Source of the DNA: GCA-958296115 sp965222445
Lineage (GTDB): Bacteria; Chloroflexota; Dehalococcoidia; Lucifugimonadales; CAJWER01
Assembly: GCA_965222445.1 (NCBI GenBank)
Contig: CBDCTY010000002.1
Location: 1,488,001 to 1,552,000 of the forward strand
Length of the DNA: 64,000 bases
Direction: 5' to 3'
Notes under the pieces: model-generated
Seen by the model: the letters and a program-made list of their open reading frames with translations, nothing else
What the model was told of the DNA's origin: nothing
Database searches by the model: none
Program-made: the position numbers and the translations under genes
Part shown: positions 48,390-56,313 of the stretch, in pieces
How positions within the stretch are numbered: the stretch's first letter is position 1
Layout of the letters: every line of letters starts with the position of its first letter

Positions 48390-49553
48390 TCAGGTTACCA
48401 GGGCCTGCCGCCTGCCGACTCCAACCGGCGCGGCGCGCTCCATCGCTGCGGCGTAGTGGTCGGTGACGCGGCGCGCGACCCGCTCCCACCTGTACTCGTC
48501 CACGGTGCGGGAGGCGTTCTCGGCGAGGCGCTCCCGGAGCGCGGGACCCGCCAGAAGGCTCTCGATGGCGGCGGCCAGCGCATCTCCGTCCTTGGGCGGG
48601 ACGAGCAGGCCGTCCACGCCGTGTGTGACAACGCCGGCGTATCCCTCGATGTCGGACGCGACTATCGGTGCGCCCGCGGCCATGGCCTCCAGCAGAACGA
48701 TGCCGAAACTCTCGTTGCCCGTGGCAGGCGAGCAGTAGATGTCTGCGGACTTGTAGTAGCGCGCCCTGTCCTCGTTGGACACGGCGCCGGTGAAGACGAC
48801 GTCCTGGAGATTCCGCTCGCTCATTACTCTATGGGACTCCTGGTCGGGGTCGCCCCCGCCCACCACTATGAGCCGCAGGTTCGGCCACTCCCACTTGAGC
48901 CTGCTGTACGCCTCCAACAGGTATCTGAGCCCCTTGCGCTTTTCAAGGCGGCCGAGGAAGAGGAGGTTGACCATGCCGTCGCGGAGATGGGGGAATGGGG
49001 TGACGCCGTGCGAGAAGTCCTCGACACGGATCCCGTTCGGAATGATCTCGTAGTCGCCGGGGAAGTAGCTGCTGATGTAGTTGCGTGCGGCCCTGGAGAC
49101 GGCTATGCAGCCGTGCAGCTGGCGGAAGTACGGCATGGCGAGCTTCGTCCCGCCGATGCCATAGAACCGACCGCCCTTGTAGCTGTGGAACGTGGCAATC
49201 TTCAGCGATCTGGACTGGCTGATCATGAAGGCCGTAACCAGTCCCGTGAAGGGCTCGTGCAGGTGTACGACGTCGAACTGCTCCTCTTGCAGGAGGTCGC
49301 GGATTCGAGGCTTCAGCCACATCGAGAGCGACACACGTGCTACGGACCCGCCGCTAGGAATGGGCACGGGCCGCCCCATCGGTATGAAGCCGTCCTCGTC
49401 GACCCGCTCCACGTCCGAGCAGGGAGCAACGATGCGCACTGAGTGGCCCCAGGTGCGCAGCTGTACGCCGAGACTGGCGATGTGGTCGTTCACCCCGCCG
49501 CTGACGGCGTAGTCGTAGCCGGATACGAGGGCGATCTTGAATGGACGGTCCAT
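48390..49553 (-). CDS. GT4 glycosyltransferase, PimA-like
   Basis: A 387-residue GT-B glycosyltransferase. The N-terminal domain has KIALVSGYDYAVSGGVNDHI (acceptor-side Gly loop), FDVVHLHEP and ATFHSYKGG; the C-terminal nucleotide-sugar site has LLFLGRLEKRKGLRYLLEA and the EX7E motif NESFGIVLLEAMAAGAPIV. It resembles phosphatidylinositol mannosyltransferase PimA. It precedes the CDP-alcohol phosphatidyltransferase with 39 bases between, suggesting a two-gene glycolipid pathway. Start ATG 49553 opens directly on the fold. Confidence 0.87.
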   Translation of the reverse strand: MDRPFKIALVSGYDYAVSGGVNDHIASLGVQLRTWGHSVRIVAPCSDVERVDEDGFIPMGRPVPIPSGGSVARVSLSMWLKPRIRDLLQEEQFDVVHLHEPFTGLVTAFMISQSRSLKIATFHSYKGGRFYGIGGTKLAMPYFRQLHGCIAVSRAARNYISSYFPGDYEIIPNGIRVEDFSHGVTPFPHLRDGMVNLLFLGRLEKRKGLRYLLEAYSRLKWEWPNLRLIVVGGGDPDQESHRVMSERNLQDVVFTGAVSNEDRARYYKSADIYCSPATGNESFGIVLLEAMAAGAPIVASDIEGYAGVVTHGVDGLLVPPKDGDALAAAIESLLAGPALRERLAENASRTVDEYRWERVARRVTDHYAAAMERAAPVGVGRRQALVT

Positions 49554-49578
49554 CTGATGCTAGCCCAGCCGCCTCCTT

Positions 49579-49680
49579 ATACCAATTTATTTTGAGCGCG
49601 CCGTAAATCCGTCATTCCCGCGAAGGCGGGAACCCACTCCCTGGCCGCACATATATGGCGGCATCACACCTAATTGGTAT
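49579..49680 (+). repeat. 102-bp ATACCAA-ended repeat, copy 6
   Basis: Same subtype as copy 5 (ATATATGGCGG, right end TAATTGGTAT). It lies 25 bases upstream of the PimA-like gene start. With the next element it fills most of the 477-base gap at 49554-50030. Confidence 0.92.
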
Positions 49681-49766
49681 TAGATGTGCGTCCCATCTAC
49701 CCCACCGGACCCAGCTAGAGTCTACCCTTGCAGGTGCGCCTTCGTCCAGTCCCCTCGCTGAGGGGT

Positions 49767-49959
49767 AACTGTTCAGACTTGATGAGACATAGAAATCGCC
49801 CTTTCCGTGTTGTCATTCTGAGGAGCGCAGCGACGAAGAATCTAAAGTCTTTGCACACAGGGCCGTCCCCTGATGACAGGCGTAGATTCCTCACTCCGCT
49901 GGCGCTGCGTTCGGAATGACATTCGGGGAGGACTCTCAATTCATGGAGACTGAACAGTT
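49767..49959. repeat. 193-bp palindromic element with AACTGTTCAG ends
   Basis: Perfect 10-bp terminal inverted repeats AACTGTTCAG (49767-49776) and CTGAACAGTT (49950-49959) enclose a long imperfect palindrome: TGTCATTCTGAGGAGCGCAG and GAAGAATCT on the left, AGATTCCTCAC and GCGTTCGGAATGACA on the right. It carries no gene. Its inner arms belong to a widespread bacterial GTCATTCTGAG repeat type. A diverged half arm recurs at about 27976-28003. Confidence 0.75.
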
Positions 49960-49972
49960 GCGCTGAGGGCCA

Positions 49973-50001
49973 TTGGGCGTCCGTCCCTCGTGGCGTATAA
50001 T
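49973..50001 (+). promoter_or_regulatory. Sigma70-type promoter before gene 50031
   Basis: TTGGGC (49973-49978), 17 bases, then a perfect TATAAT (49996-50001). It begins 14 bases after the 193-bp element and is 30 bases before the ATG. Confidence 0.65.
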
Positions 50002-50030
50002 GGCCCCGAAGAACCGCGAGGCAGGCTCAA

Positions 50031-50795
50031 ATGGTGGACATCACCTTCGAGAGGGGGGACGAAGAGGCCCCGAAGGGGCACGCCATCCTCTACTTTCGCA
50101 GCAGGGCGGACGCCGACGAGGTCTGGGCGACCTACGTCGTCATACTGCCCATCGCCGTGGACGTCAGCAAGTACGTACCGCCCTTCCTGATGAACCAGGT
50201 CGCCCAGGCAGGCCCGATGGAGCTGTCGGCGTTCGCATTCCCGCCGGCGCCCGAGCGGGTCGGGAGCCGCGAGCTTCTCGAGGACATGGCGACGCGCCGG
50301 GAGGACGACGTGCTGTACTGCGGCACCTTCGACACCGGCGACGTGGCCGGCGCGATGATGTCCGTGAACGACGTCGTCCAGACATACGCCGACAGGTGCG
50401 GCCCGGTTGCCGGTGAGGAGGCCGCCGAGGTCGAGGACGACGACGCGCTCGGGGTGAGCGAAGTCCTCTACGGGTTGATGAACGACGCCGACAAGCTGGG
50501 TGAGCTGACCAGCCTGGTCGGGCGGCTGAAGTTCGCCGTGGAGGGCTCGGACGACGTCCAGACGCGGGAGGCGGAGCGTGAGATGCGCCTGCTGGCCAGG
50601 CACCTGCCCGCCGATAACCAGGTCCCCCACCTGGTCGAGGCGGTCAAGGCGAGCGACAGCCGCGGAGCCAGGCTGGCCGACCTCTACCTGCAGCGCTGCT
50701 ACCACCTGGTCAAGGAGGAGTACCGCGAGATGGCGGACATCGACAGGCAGCTCGCACAACTTGAGACCGAAGACGCCCAGAACAACATTCCGTAG
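50031..50795 (+). CDS. Hypothetical soluble protein
   Basis: A 254-residue acidic protein with ATG 50031 after GAGGCAGG. No motif is recognised. The first half (GHAILYFRSRADADEVWATYVVILPIAVDVSKYVPPFL) looks like an alpha/beta domain, and the second half is mainly helical and charged, ending in a coiled-coil-like stretch (LVKEEYREMADIDRQLAQLETED). A strong promoter stands before it. The next small gene starts 15 bases after its stop, so both are probably co-transcribed. Confidence 0.7.
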   Translation: MVDITFERGDEEAPKGHAILYFRSRADADEVWATYVVILPIAVDVSKYVPPFLMNQVAQAGPMELSAFAFPPAPERVGSRELLEDMATRREDDVLYCGTFDTGDVAGAMMSVNDVVQTYADRCGPVAGEEAAEVEDDDALGVSEVLYGLMNDADKLGELTSLVGRLKFAVEGSDDVQTREAEREMRLLARHLPADNQVPHLVEAVKASDSRGARLADLYLQRCYHLVKEEYREMADIDRQLAQLETEDAQNNIP

Positions 50796-50810
50796 CAGGA
50801 GGATGCGCCG

Positions 50811-51005
50811 ATGCCCCACGATGCAGTCGAGCAGGAGTTCGAGATCGAGAGCTTGCACCGCGATTGGCTGGACAAGATCGCAGAAGAGTACAACCTCATG
50901 GACGAGAGCAAGGCCCTGAGGGTGCTGCTCGACTACGCCATTCAGGACGGCGACAAGGAGCTCATCTTCGCCGACTCGAACATGCGCTGCCTCCACTGCG
51001 GCTGA
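50811..51005 (+). CDS. Small protein with a C-terminal RCLHCG motif
   Basis: A 64-residue protein, ATG 50811 behind AGGAGG. It is helical (FEIESLHRDWLDKIAEEYNLMDESKALRVLLDYAIQDGDKELIF) and ends in NMRCLHCG, which could bind a metal or form a disulfide. The DESKALRVLLDYA segment recalls ribbon-helix-helix regulators, but no clear DNA-binding strand is present. It follows the 254-residue hypothetical gene in an apparent operon. Function unknown. Confidence 0.7.
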   Translation: MPHDAVEQEFEIESLHRDWLDKIAEEYNLMDESKALRVLLDYAIQDGDKELIFADSNMRCLHCG

Positions 51006-51161
51006 CCGCGGTCGATGTGCGCCTGCGCCGCCCCACGCAGGTGCCGCGACGATGGTACAGACACCGCGTAACTAGGTTCGCGAAGTAGTCGTTGTATCGA
51101 ATGAGGGCCACTTAACGGCTACTTGAACCGCCAGATATGGCGGTGTCTGGGGGCAGCGATT

Positions 51162-51785
51162 TTGCACAGGTATTTTGTAGTAGTCGCAGTCGCGTTGAGC
51201 TTGGCCGCGGTCTCGTGTACCAGGTCAGGGGATCTGCGAGGCGATGGCGCTCCCCCTCAAATGCCCGCGACGCCGCTTCCGCCCGCGACGCCGCTCAAGG
51301 CGGCCACCGCGAGCCTCTCAGCGGCAAAACACGCTAAGCCTGTGGCAAAGGCCACGGCAGTGCCTACGCAGGAGCCTGCTCCCACACCGCCGCCGCTTCC
51401 TTGGGTGTCCATCGAGTACGGCGGAAGCGTGCACTACGGAAGGCAGGGCAGCTACTGCTGGCCGGTGAGCGCGAACAGCGGCGTGTGCGCCGACAAGATA
51501 GGCTGGGAAGACTTCGACAGTGCTCCGGCGCTATCGGTGAAACGGGGCGACGAGCTCTCGGTCGTCGTCTCGACCGAGGAGACCAGCCCGGGCGAAGTGC
51601 AGGTACAGGTCTACACCGTCGAGAGCACGGAGCCGTTCCTGGGGCCGGGCGACGAGGTCTATTCGGGCGCCGCGAGTGAGGGAGTGAAGCTCGATCTGCC
51701 GGCGGGCGTCTACTTCCTCAGCGCCTTCTACAAGTCCCGGCTCGGGGACGTTTCCTACGGATTCAGGCTGGAGATGGTCGACTAG
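51162..51785 (+). CDS. Lipoprotein with Pro-rich linker, unknown function
   Basis: A 207-residue exported lipoprotein. TTG 51162, after GGGGG, gives a compact signal with lipobox (HRYFVVVAVALSLAAVSC); a TTG at 51123 would add 13 residues. A Pro/Ala/Thr linker of about 60 residues leads to a beta-rich C-terminal domain of about 125 residues with two Cys (SYCWPVSANSGVCADKIGWEDF), probably forming a disulfide outside the cell. No family is recognised. It ends 79 bases before sodN. Confidence 0.68.
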   Translation: MHRYFVVVAVALSLAAVSCTRSGDLRGDGAPPQMPATPLPPATPLKAATASLSAAKHAKPVAKATAVPTQEPAPTPPPLPWVSIEYGGSVHYGRQGSYCWPVSANSGVCADKIGWEDFDSAPALSVKRGDELSVVVSTEETSPGEVQVQVYTVESTEPFLGPGDEVYSGAASEGVKLDLPAGVYFLSAFYKSRLGDVSYGFRLEMVD

Positions 51786-51864
51786 CCGCGGTCCCGTAAC
51801 GGTTGCGGCCTCCCGGCGGTTCTTGTAACCTTCGTAGCAAACCTGCGATAGAGAGGAACCGCCC

Positions 51865-52329
51865 ATGAGGCTACTTCACGACCTGCTGACGAAGCTCCCG
51901 GTTCGAGAGGCCCACGCCCACTGCGACATTCCCTGCGGCATCTACGACCCGGTGTCCGCGAAGATCGCCGCCCAGACCGTGCTCAAGATGGTGATGCGCA
52001 TCGAGGCCCTGGAAGGGCAGATGGACACTGCCGCCGGAAACTCCTTCGGCCGCTACGTGGCCGTCAAGGAGCAGCACGCCGACCTGGTCAAGCACGAGAT
52101 AGACATCCTCTGGCACGACTACTTCAAGCCCGAGCACCTGGAGAAGTACCCCGACCTGCACACGACCGTGTGGGAGGCGACGAAGCTCGCGTCCGCTAAC
52201 AAGCAGAACGTCGACCTGGAGTCGGCCAAGAAGCTCGTCGACGCGGTGGACGAGATCGCCTGCATCTTCTGGGCCACGAAGGGGGTCGAGTACTCCGATC
52301 CGGTCGCGGACGTCCGCTTCGGCACGTAG
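51865..52329 (+). CDS. sodN: Nickel superoxide dismutase
   Basis: A 154-residue Ni-SOD that converts superoxide to oxygen and peroxide. ATG 51865 follows GAGAGGA. Residues 1-18 (MRLLHDLLTKLPVREAHA) are a propeptide; cleavage before His19 exposes the nickel hook HCDIPCGIYDP, where the amino group and side chain of that His and the two Cys bind nickel. The remaining four-helix part matches the family (EHLEKYPDLHTTVWEATKLASANKQNVD). Maturation needs a protease (SodX/CbiX-like in known systems), which is not adjacent. Ni-SOD is common in marine bacteria. Confidence 0.95.
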   Translation: MRLLHDLLTKLPVREAHAHCDIPCGIYDPVSAKIAAQTVLKMVMRIEALEGQMDTAAGNSFGRYVAVKEQHADLVKHEIDILWHDYFKPEHLEKYPDLHTTVWEATKLASANKQNVDLESAKKLVDAVDEIACIFWATKGVEYSDPVADVRFGT

Positions 52330-52345
52330 CTAGCCAGCCGACCCT

Positions 52346-52447
52346 ATACCAAGTCACCGTGATGCCGCCGTATATGTGCGGCCAGGGAGTGGGTTCCCGC
52401 CTTCGCGGGAATGACGGCTTTACGGCGCGCTCAAAATGAATTGGTAT
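52346..52447 (-). repeat. 102-bp ATACCAA-ended repeat, copy 7 (reverse)
   Basis: Identical to copy 4 (30900-31001) over its full length. It lies between sodN and the SDR gene. Confidence 0.93.
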
Positions 52448-52512
52448 TAGATCGATTCGCCTCTTCCCGTCCCACGGGCCGGGCGAGGCATCTGTGCGAG
52501 GAGAGTTAGCCC

Positions 52513-53313
52513 ATGGACCTCGAGCTCGAGGGCAAGACTGCGATTGTGACGGGTGGAAGCCGCGGCATCGGCAAGGCCATCGCGAGGGAGCTGGCCCGTG
52601 AGGGGGTCGACGTTGCCATTGCGGCCCGCGGGATGGAGGCGCTGGAGGCGACGGCCCGCGAGCTTGCCGCGGAGAGCGGCCGGCGCATCGTTCCGGTACG
52701 GGTCGACACGGGTGACGGGGAAGCCGTGAGCCGGATGGTCGAGCAGGCGGCGGATGCCCTGGGCCGCATCGACATCCTGGTCAACAACGCGGCCCGTCCC
52801 GGCGGTCAGGCCGCTCCGCCTGCGCTGGAGCAGATCACCGACGAGATGTTCTGGGAGGACGTGAACGTCAAGGTCCTCGGCTACCTGCGATGCGCCCAGG
52901 CCGTCGCGCCCTACATGAAGGCGCAGGGCTGGGGCCGCATCGTCAACATCAGCGGGATGGCGGCCAGGTCGACGGGGTCGACCATCGGCAGCATGAGGAA
53001 CGTCGCGGTCGCGGCGATGTGCAAGAATCTGGCCGACGAGCTGGGCCCTCATGGGATCAACGTGACGGTCGTCCATCCCGGCCTGACGCGCACTGAAGCC
53101 ACCGCCGGAGTCGTCGCGGCCCGTGCCAGGAGCGAGGGTGTGTCGACGGAGGAGATCGAGGCGCGAATGGCGGGCGGCAACTCGGTGCGCCGCATGATCG
53201 ACGCCCGCGAGATCGCCTACGTGGTGACATTCCTGGCCTCGCCCAAAGCCATTGCCATCACAGGCGACGCCGTCGCCGCTGGCGGCGGCACGGGCAACGC
53301 CATCCACTACTAG
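52513..53313 (+). CDS. SDR-family protein lacking the catalytic Tyr and Lys
   Basis: A 266-residue short-chain dehydrogenase/reductase fold. ATG 52513 follows GAGGAGAG. The cofactor site TGGSRGIGKAIA, the NNAARPGG motif and the catalytic Ser region IVNISGMAA are normal. The YxxxK motif is not: where YxASKAAV is expected the sequence reads GSMRNVAVAAM, so Tyr is Gly and Lys is Asn. The rest (NLADELGPHGINVTVVHPGLTRTE) is typical. It may bind NAD(P) without standard catalysis, or use another residue. Similar Tyr-less SDRs occur in environmental bacteria, as far as I recall. Confidence 0.85.
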   Translation: MDLELEGKTAIVTGGSRGIGKAIARELAREGVDVAIAARGMEALEATARELAAESGRRIVPVRVDTGDGEAVSRMVEQAADALGRIDILVNNAARPGGQAAPPALEQITDEMFWEDVNVKVLGYLRCAQAVAPYMKAQGWGRIVNISGMAARSTGSTIGSMRNVAVAAMCKNLADELGPHGINVTVVHPGLTRTEATAGVVAARARSEGVSTEEIEARMAGGNSVRRMIDAREIAYVVTFLASPKAIAITGDAVAAGGGTGNAIHY

Positions 53314-53338
53314 GACCTTGCAGGGCGGCCTCTCAAAC

Positions 53339-53701
53339 ATGGGTACGTTTCAGGTTGCGATAGAAGTCGGCGACCCCGAAGGGCAGCGCTATGAGACTGT
53401 CGACGCTCTAGTGGATTCCGGGGCAACCTATACCACTATGCCTGCGTCCCTATTGAGGCGATTGGGAGTCAGCCCCCATAGCAAGAGGACATTCGTACTG
53501 GCAGATGGGACCCGGATAGAAAGAGACTTCGGCCGGACGTGGTTCAGGCTGGATGGGGAGTACGACATATCCGCCGTCGTCTTTGGGGACGAGAGCGCCA
53601 TGCCCCTCCTGGGTGCGCTGACTCTGGAGATATTCAGCCTGGGCATCGATCCCGTGAATCAGCGGTTGATACCCGTCGAAAGCCTGATGCTGTCGGTCTA
53701 G
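53339..53701 (+). CDS. Retropepsin-like (clan AA) aspartic protease
   Basis: A 120-residue single-domain aspartic protease-like protein. ATG 53339 starts 25 bases after the SDR stop. The catalytic motif is ALVDSGATYTTMP (DSG in place of DTG), followed by flap-like FVLADGTRIERDFG and the hydrophobic LLGALTLEIFSLGIDPVNQRLIPV that forms the second half-motif. Such proteins act as dimers. It is an intact relative of the interrupted gene at 3917-4376. Substrate unknown. Confidence 0.82.
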   Translation: MGTFQVAIEVGDPEGQRYETVDALVDSGATYTTMPASLLRRLGVSPHSKRTFVLADGTRIERDFGRTWFRLDGEYDISAVVFGDESAMPLLGALTLEIFSLGIDPVNQRLIPVESLMLSV

Positions 53702-53725
53702 CTTTATGGCGATGCGCGCGCCGCG

Positions 53726-53958
53726 CCAGGGCCTTTCCAAAGTTCCCTCTCCCCTTCGCGGGCCCCTTCGCGGGAGAGGGTTAGAGCCTGCCCCGTACTC
53801 GATACGGGGGTGAGGGGGCGTTGACCGATACAAGTCAGTCACCCTCATCCTCTTCTCCCATCGAGGGTCACCCTCATCCTAACCTTCTCCCATCGAGGGA
53901 GAAGGGATTTCCCAGATCCCCCTCTTATGTCATTGTGACGACTTTGGAAAGGCCCTGG
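53726..53958. repeat. 233-bp element with 18-bp terminal inverted repeats
   Basis: CCAGGGCCTTTCCAAAGT (53726-53743) is exactly inverted at 53941-53958. Inside are a CCCTCTCCC...GGGAGAGGG palindrome, the 26-base CCTGCCCCGTACTCGATACG hairpin (53784-53809) also found in the long repeat form, and two tandem CACCCTCATCCT/TCTCCCATCGAGGG units. No gene is seen. It fills most of the 338-base gap before the redox operon. Confidence 0.7.
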
Positions 53959-54039
53959 GGCCGCGCCGGGTCTGTTGTTGGGCCAAATTGGGCTGTGCTA
54001 TGATTGGGGCGCTCGCATGACACGGCAGGTGGTACGCGG

Positions 54040-54528
54040 TTGACCGACGACAACGGAGCGCTGAGAGATCGTGTGAGGAGGGCCGTATCCTCGCAGAAGC
54101 AGCCCACGGTCACCGTCCTCTCCTCCCTGCACGCGGCCCACGACGAGGTGGGATACCTTCCCGACGCTGCCATCGAGGAGGTGGCGGCCTATACCGAGGC
54201 CACCATCAACGACGTGTGGGGCGTCGCGTCCTTCTATACGAATTTCCGCTTTACGCCGCCCGCCGAGCATGCGCTGGAGGTGTGCTGGGGCCCCACGTGC
54301 CACATCCTGGGCGCCCCGCGCATCAAGAGGCGCTGCCTCGAGGCCCTGGAGTTGACTGACGAGGGCAACACGGCGGACGGCAGGCTCAGCCTCAAGTACA
54401 ACACCTGTCTCGGAGCCTGTTCTCAGGCCCCGGTGATCTCCGTCGACCATAGACTGCATGGGCGGGTAACGCCCGAGAGCATGCAACGTCACATAGAGCG
54501 CCTGCTGGCCGGCGCGCCCGCGCATTAG
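54040..54528 (+). CDS. NuoE-like 2Fe-2S subunit
   Basis: A 162-residue thioredoxin-like [2Fe-2S] subunit that shuttles electrons near the NADH site of NuoF-type proteins. TTG 54040 follows AGGTGG; an earlier TTG at 54004 is less likely because it overlaps a TATGAT box at 53999-54004 that could be the promoter. Cluster ligands are in CWGPTCHILGA and CLGACSQAP (C-x4-C and C-x3-C). The N-terminal helical part (SSLHAAHDEVGYLPDAAIEEVAAY) is typical. It is the first gene of a NuoE-NuoF-NuoG-like operon; the NuoF-like ATG is at 54530. Confidence 0.88.
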   Translation: MTDDNGALRDRVRRAVSSQKQPTVTVLSSLHAAHDEVGYLPDAAIEEVAAYTEATINDVWGVASFYTNFRFTPPAEHALEVCWGPTCHILGAPRIKRRCLEALELTDEGNTADGRLSLKYNTCLGACSQAPVISVDHRLHGRVTPESMQRHIERLLAGAPAH

Positions 54529-54529
54529 G

Positions 54530-56296
54530 ATGCATACACCGGCGCCCGACTACCAGGAGCTGAGAGCCGAGGCCGACCGCCGCTGGGAGGAGTTGACCCA
54601 GGGCTCGCGCCCGTGGATCAGGGTTGGCGCTGCGATGTGCGGACAGGCGGCGGGCGCGCTCGACGTGATCGAGTCGATCAGGTCGGAGCTCGACCGCACG
54701 GGTACGGACGCGCGCGTCGACTCGGTGGGGTGCATTGGCCTCTGCTACGCCGAGCCCATTGTAGACATCCTCAGTCCCGGCGGCTCGCGGCTCTTCTTCG
54801 GCAACGTGTCGCCGTCCGAAGTGCCACACCTCTTGGACAGCGTCCTGAACAGCGGTAGGTTGCCCGTCGACAAGACGATCGGGTATCTCGGCCTGCGGGT
54901 GGCCGGGGTGCCTGACCTAGCCACGCTGCCCGGTATTGGCAGCCAGGAGAAGATAGCCCTTCGCAACGCGGGCAACATCGCCCCGGACGACATATATCAG
55001 TACATCGCCAACGGCGGCTACAGGGGGCTTGCCAGGGCCCTGACCGATATGAAGCCCGAGGGCGTGGTCGACGAGATGAAGGCCTCCGGGCTGCGGGGCC
55101 GCGGCGGAGCGGGCTTCCCGACAGGCGTGAAGTGGAGCTTCATGGCTCGCGGGGGGCCGCCCAAGTACATCCTCTGCAACTGCGAGGAGGGCGACCCCGG
55201 CGCGTACAACGACAAGGGTATCCTGGAGAGCGACCCCTACACGTTGATCGAGGGTATGACCCTTGCAGGATACGCGACGAACGCCTCCAACGGCTTCGTC
55301 TTCATCCGCCACGGCCACGACGGCCCCATATCCAGGACCGAGCGGGCCATCGAGCAGGCCTACGAGGTCGGCCTGCTCGGCAAGGGCATCCTCGGCTCCG
55401 ACTTTGGATTCGACATCGAGATATCGCTGACGGGCGAGTCCTACGTTGCGGGCGAGGAGACGGCCCTGATGGAGTCCATCGAGGGCAAACGCTCGATGCC
55501 CCGGTTCAAGCCTCCCTTCCCGGCGGCCTTCGGCGTCTGGGGCAAGCCCAGCACGATCAACAACGTCAAGAGTTTCTCATATGCCCCGCAGATCGTCTCC
55601 AGGGGCGGCGAATGGTTTTCGTCGGTGGGCAGGGAGAACTGCACGGGTACGGCAATCATCTGCCTGAGCGGCGACGTCAAACGGCCCGGCATGTACGAGG
55701 TCCCCATGGGGATGCGGCTCGGGCACATCGTCGACGAGATCGGAGGCGGCACTCCCAGCGGCAGGGCCGTGAAGATGATCCAGCTCGGGGGGCCACTCGG
55801 CCACATACTTGGCGCGGATAGCCTCGAATACGGGCTCGACTTCGACGAGATGCGCGAGCACGGAGCTATGCTGGGGTCGGGCGGCGTTATAGTTGGCGAC
55901 GACACGAGGTGCGCCGTCGACATGGCCAGGCTGCTCGTCGCCTTCTGTCAGTACGAGTCCTGCGGCAAGTGCTTCCCTTGCAGGCTGGGCATGACACAGC
56001 TGCTGGAGATGATCGAGCGCATAGCTGACAGGCAGGCTGCCCCCGGCGACGTCGACCTGATGAACAGGGTGGGAACTACGATGGAGTCGACCTCCCTCTG
56101 CTTCCACGGACAGCTGGGATACAACCCCCTCAGGTCCGCCCTGATGAACTTCCCCGACGACTTCAGGGCCCACATCGAGGATGGGCGCTGCCCTTCCGGA
56201 GACTGTGAAGAGCCGCTGCTGGCGCCGAGGAACACGCGGGCGTTCGCCGAGGATTACAGGGCCGGGGCCGCGCCCGTACAGATGCTGGGCAGGTAG
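54530..56296 (+). CDS. NuoF-like NAD(H)/FMN/FeS subunit
   Basis: A 588-residue diaphorase subunit. The first 120 residues are an extra thioredoxin-like [2Fe-2S] domain (GAAMCGQAAGA, DSVGCIGLCYAEP), as in HndC/FdsB-like proteins. The FMN and NADH sites follow: SGLRGRGGAGFPTGVKW, LCNCEEGDPGAYNDKG, TGESYVAGEETALMESIEG. The C-terminal [4Fe-4S] site is YESCGKCFPCRLG plus a Cys near CFHGQ. It passes electrons between NAD(H) and FeS partners. ATG 54530 starts 1 base after the NuoE-like stop. Confidence 0.92.
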   Translation: MHTPAPDYQELRAEADRRWEELTQGSRPWIRVGAAMCGQAAGALDVIESIRSELDRTGTDARVDSVGCIGLCYAEPIVDILSPGGSRLFFGNVSPSEVPHLLDSVLNSGRLPVDKTIGYLGLRVAGVPDLATLPGIGSQEKIALRNAGNIAPDDIYQYIANGGYRGLARALTDMKPEGVVDEMKASGLRGRGGAGFPTGVKWSFMARGGPPKYILCNCEEGDPGAYNDKGILESDPYTLIEGMTLAGYATNASNGFVFIRHGHDGPISRTERAIEQAYEVGLLGKGILGSDFGFDIEISLTGESYVAGEETALMESIEGKRSMPRFKPPFPAAFGVWGKPSTINNVKSFSYAPQIVSRGGEWFSSVGRENCTGTAIICLSGDVKRPGMYEVPMGMRLGHIVDEIGGGTPSGRAVKMIQLGGPLGHILGADSLEYGLDFDEMREHGAMLGSGGVIVGDDTRCAVDMARLLVAFCQYESCGKCFPCRLGMTQLLEMIERIADRQAAPGDVDLMNRVGTTMESTSLCFHGQLGYNPLRSALMNFPDDFRAHIEDGRCPSGDCEEPLLAPRNTRAFAEDYRAGAAPVQMLGR

Positions 56297-56313
56297 GCAG
56301 GCGGAGCTGGTAC

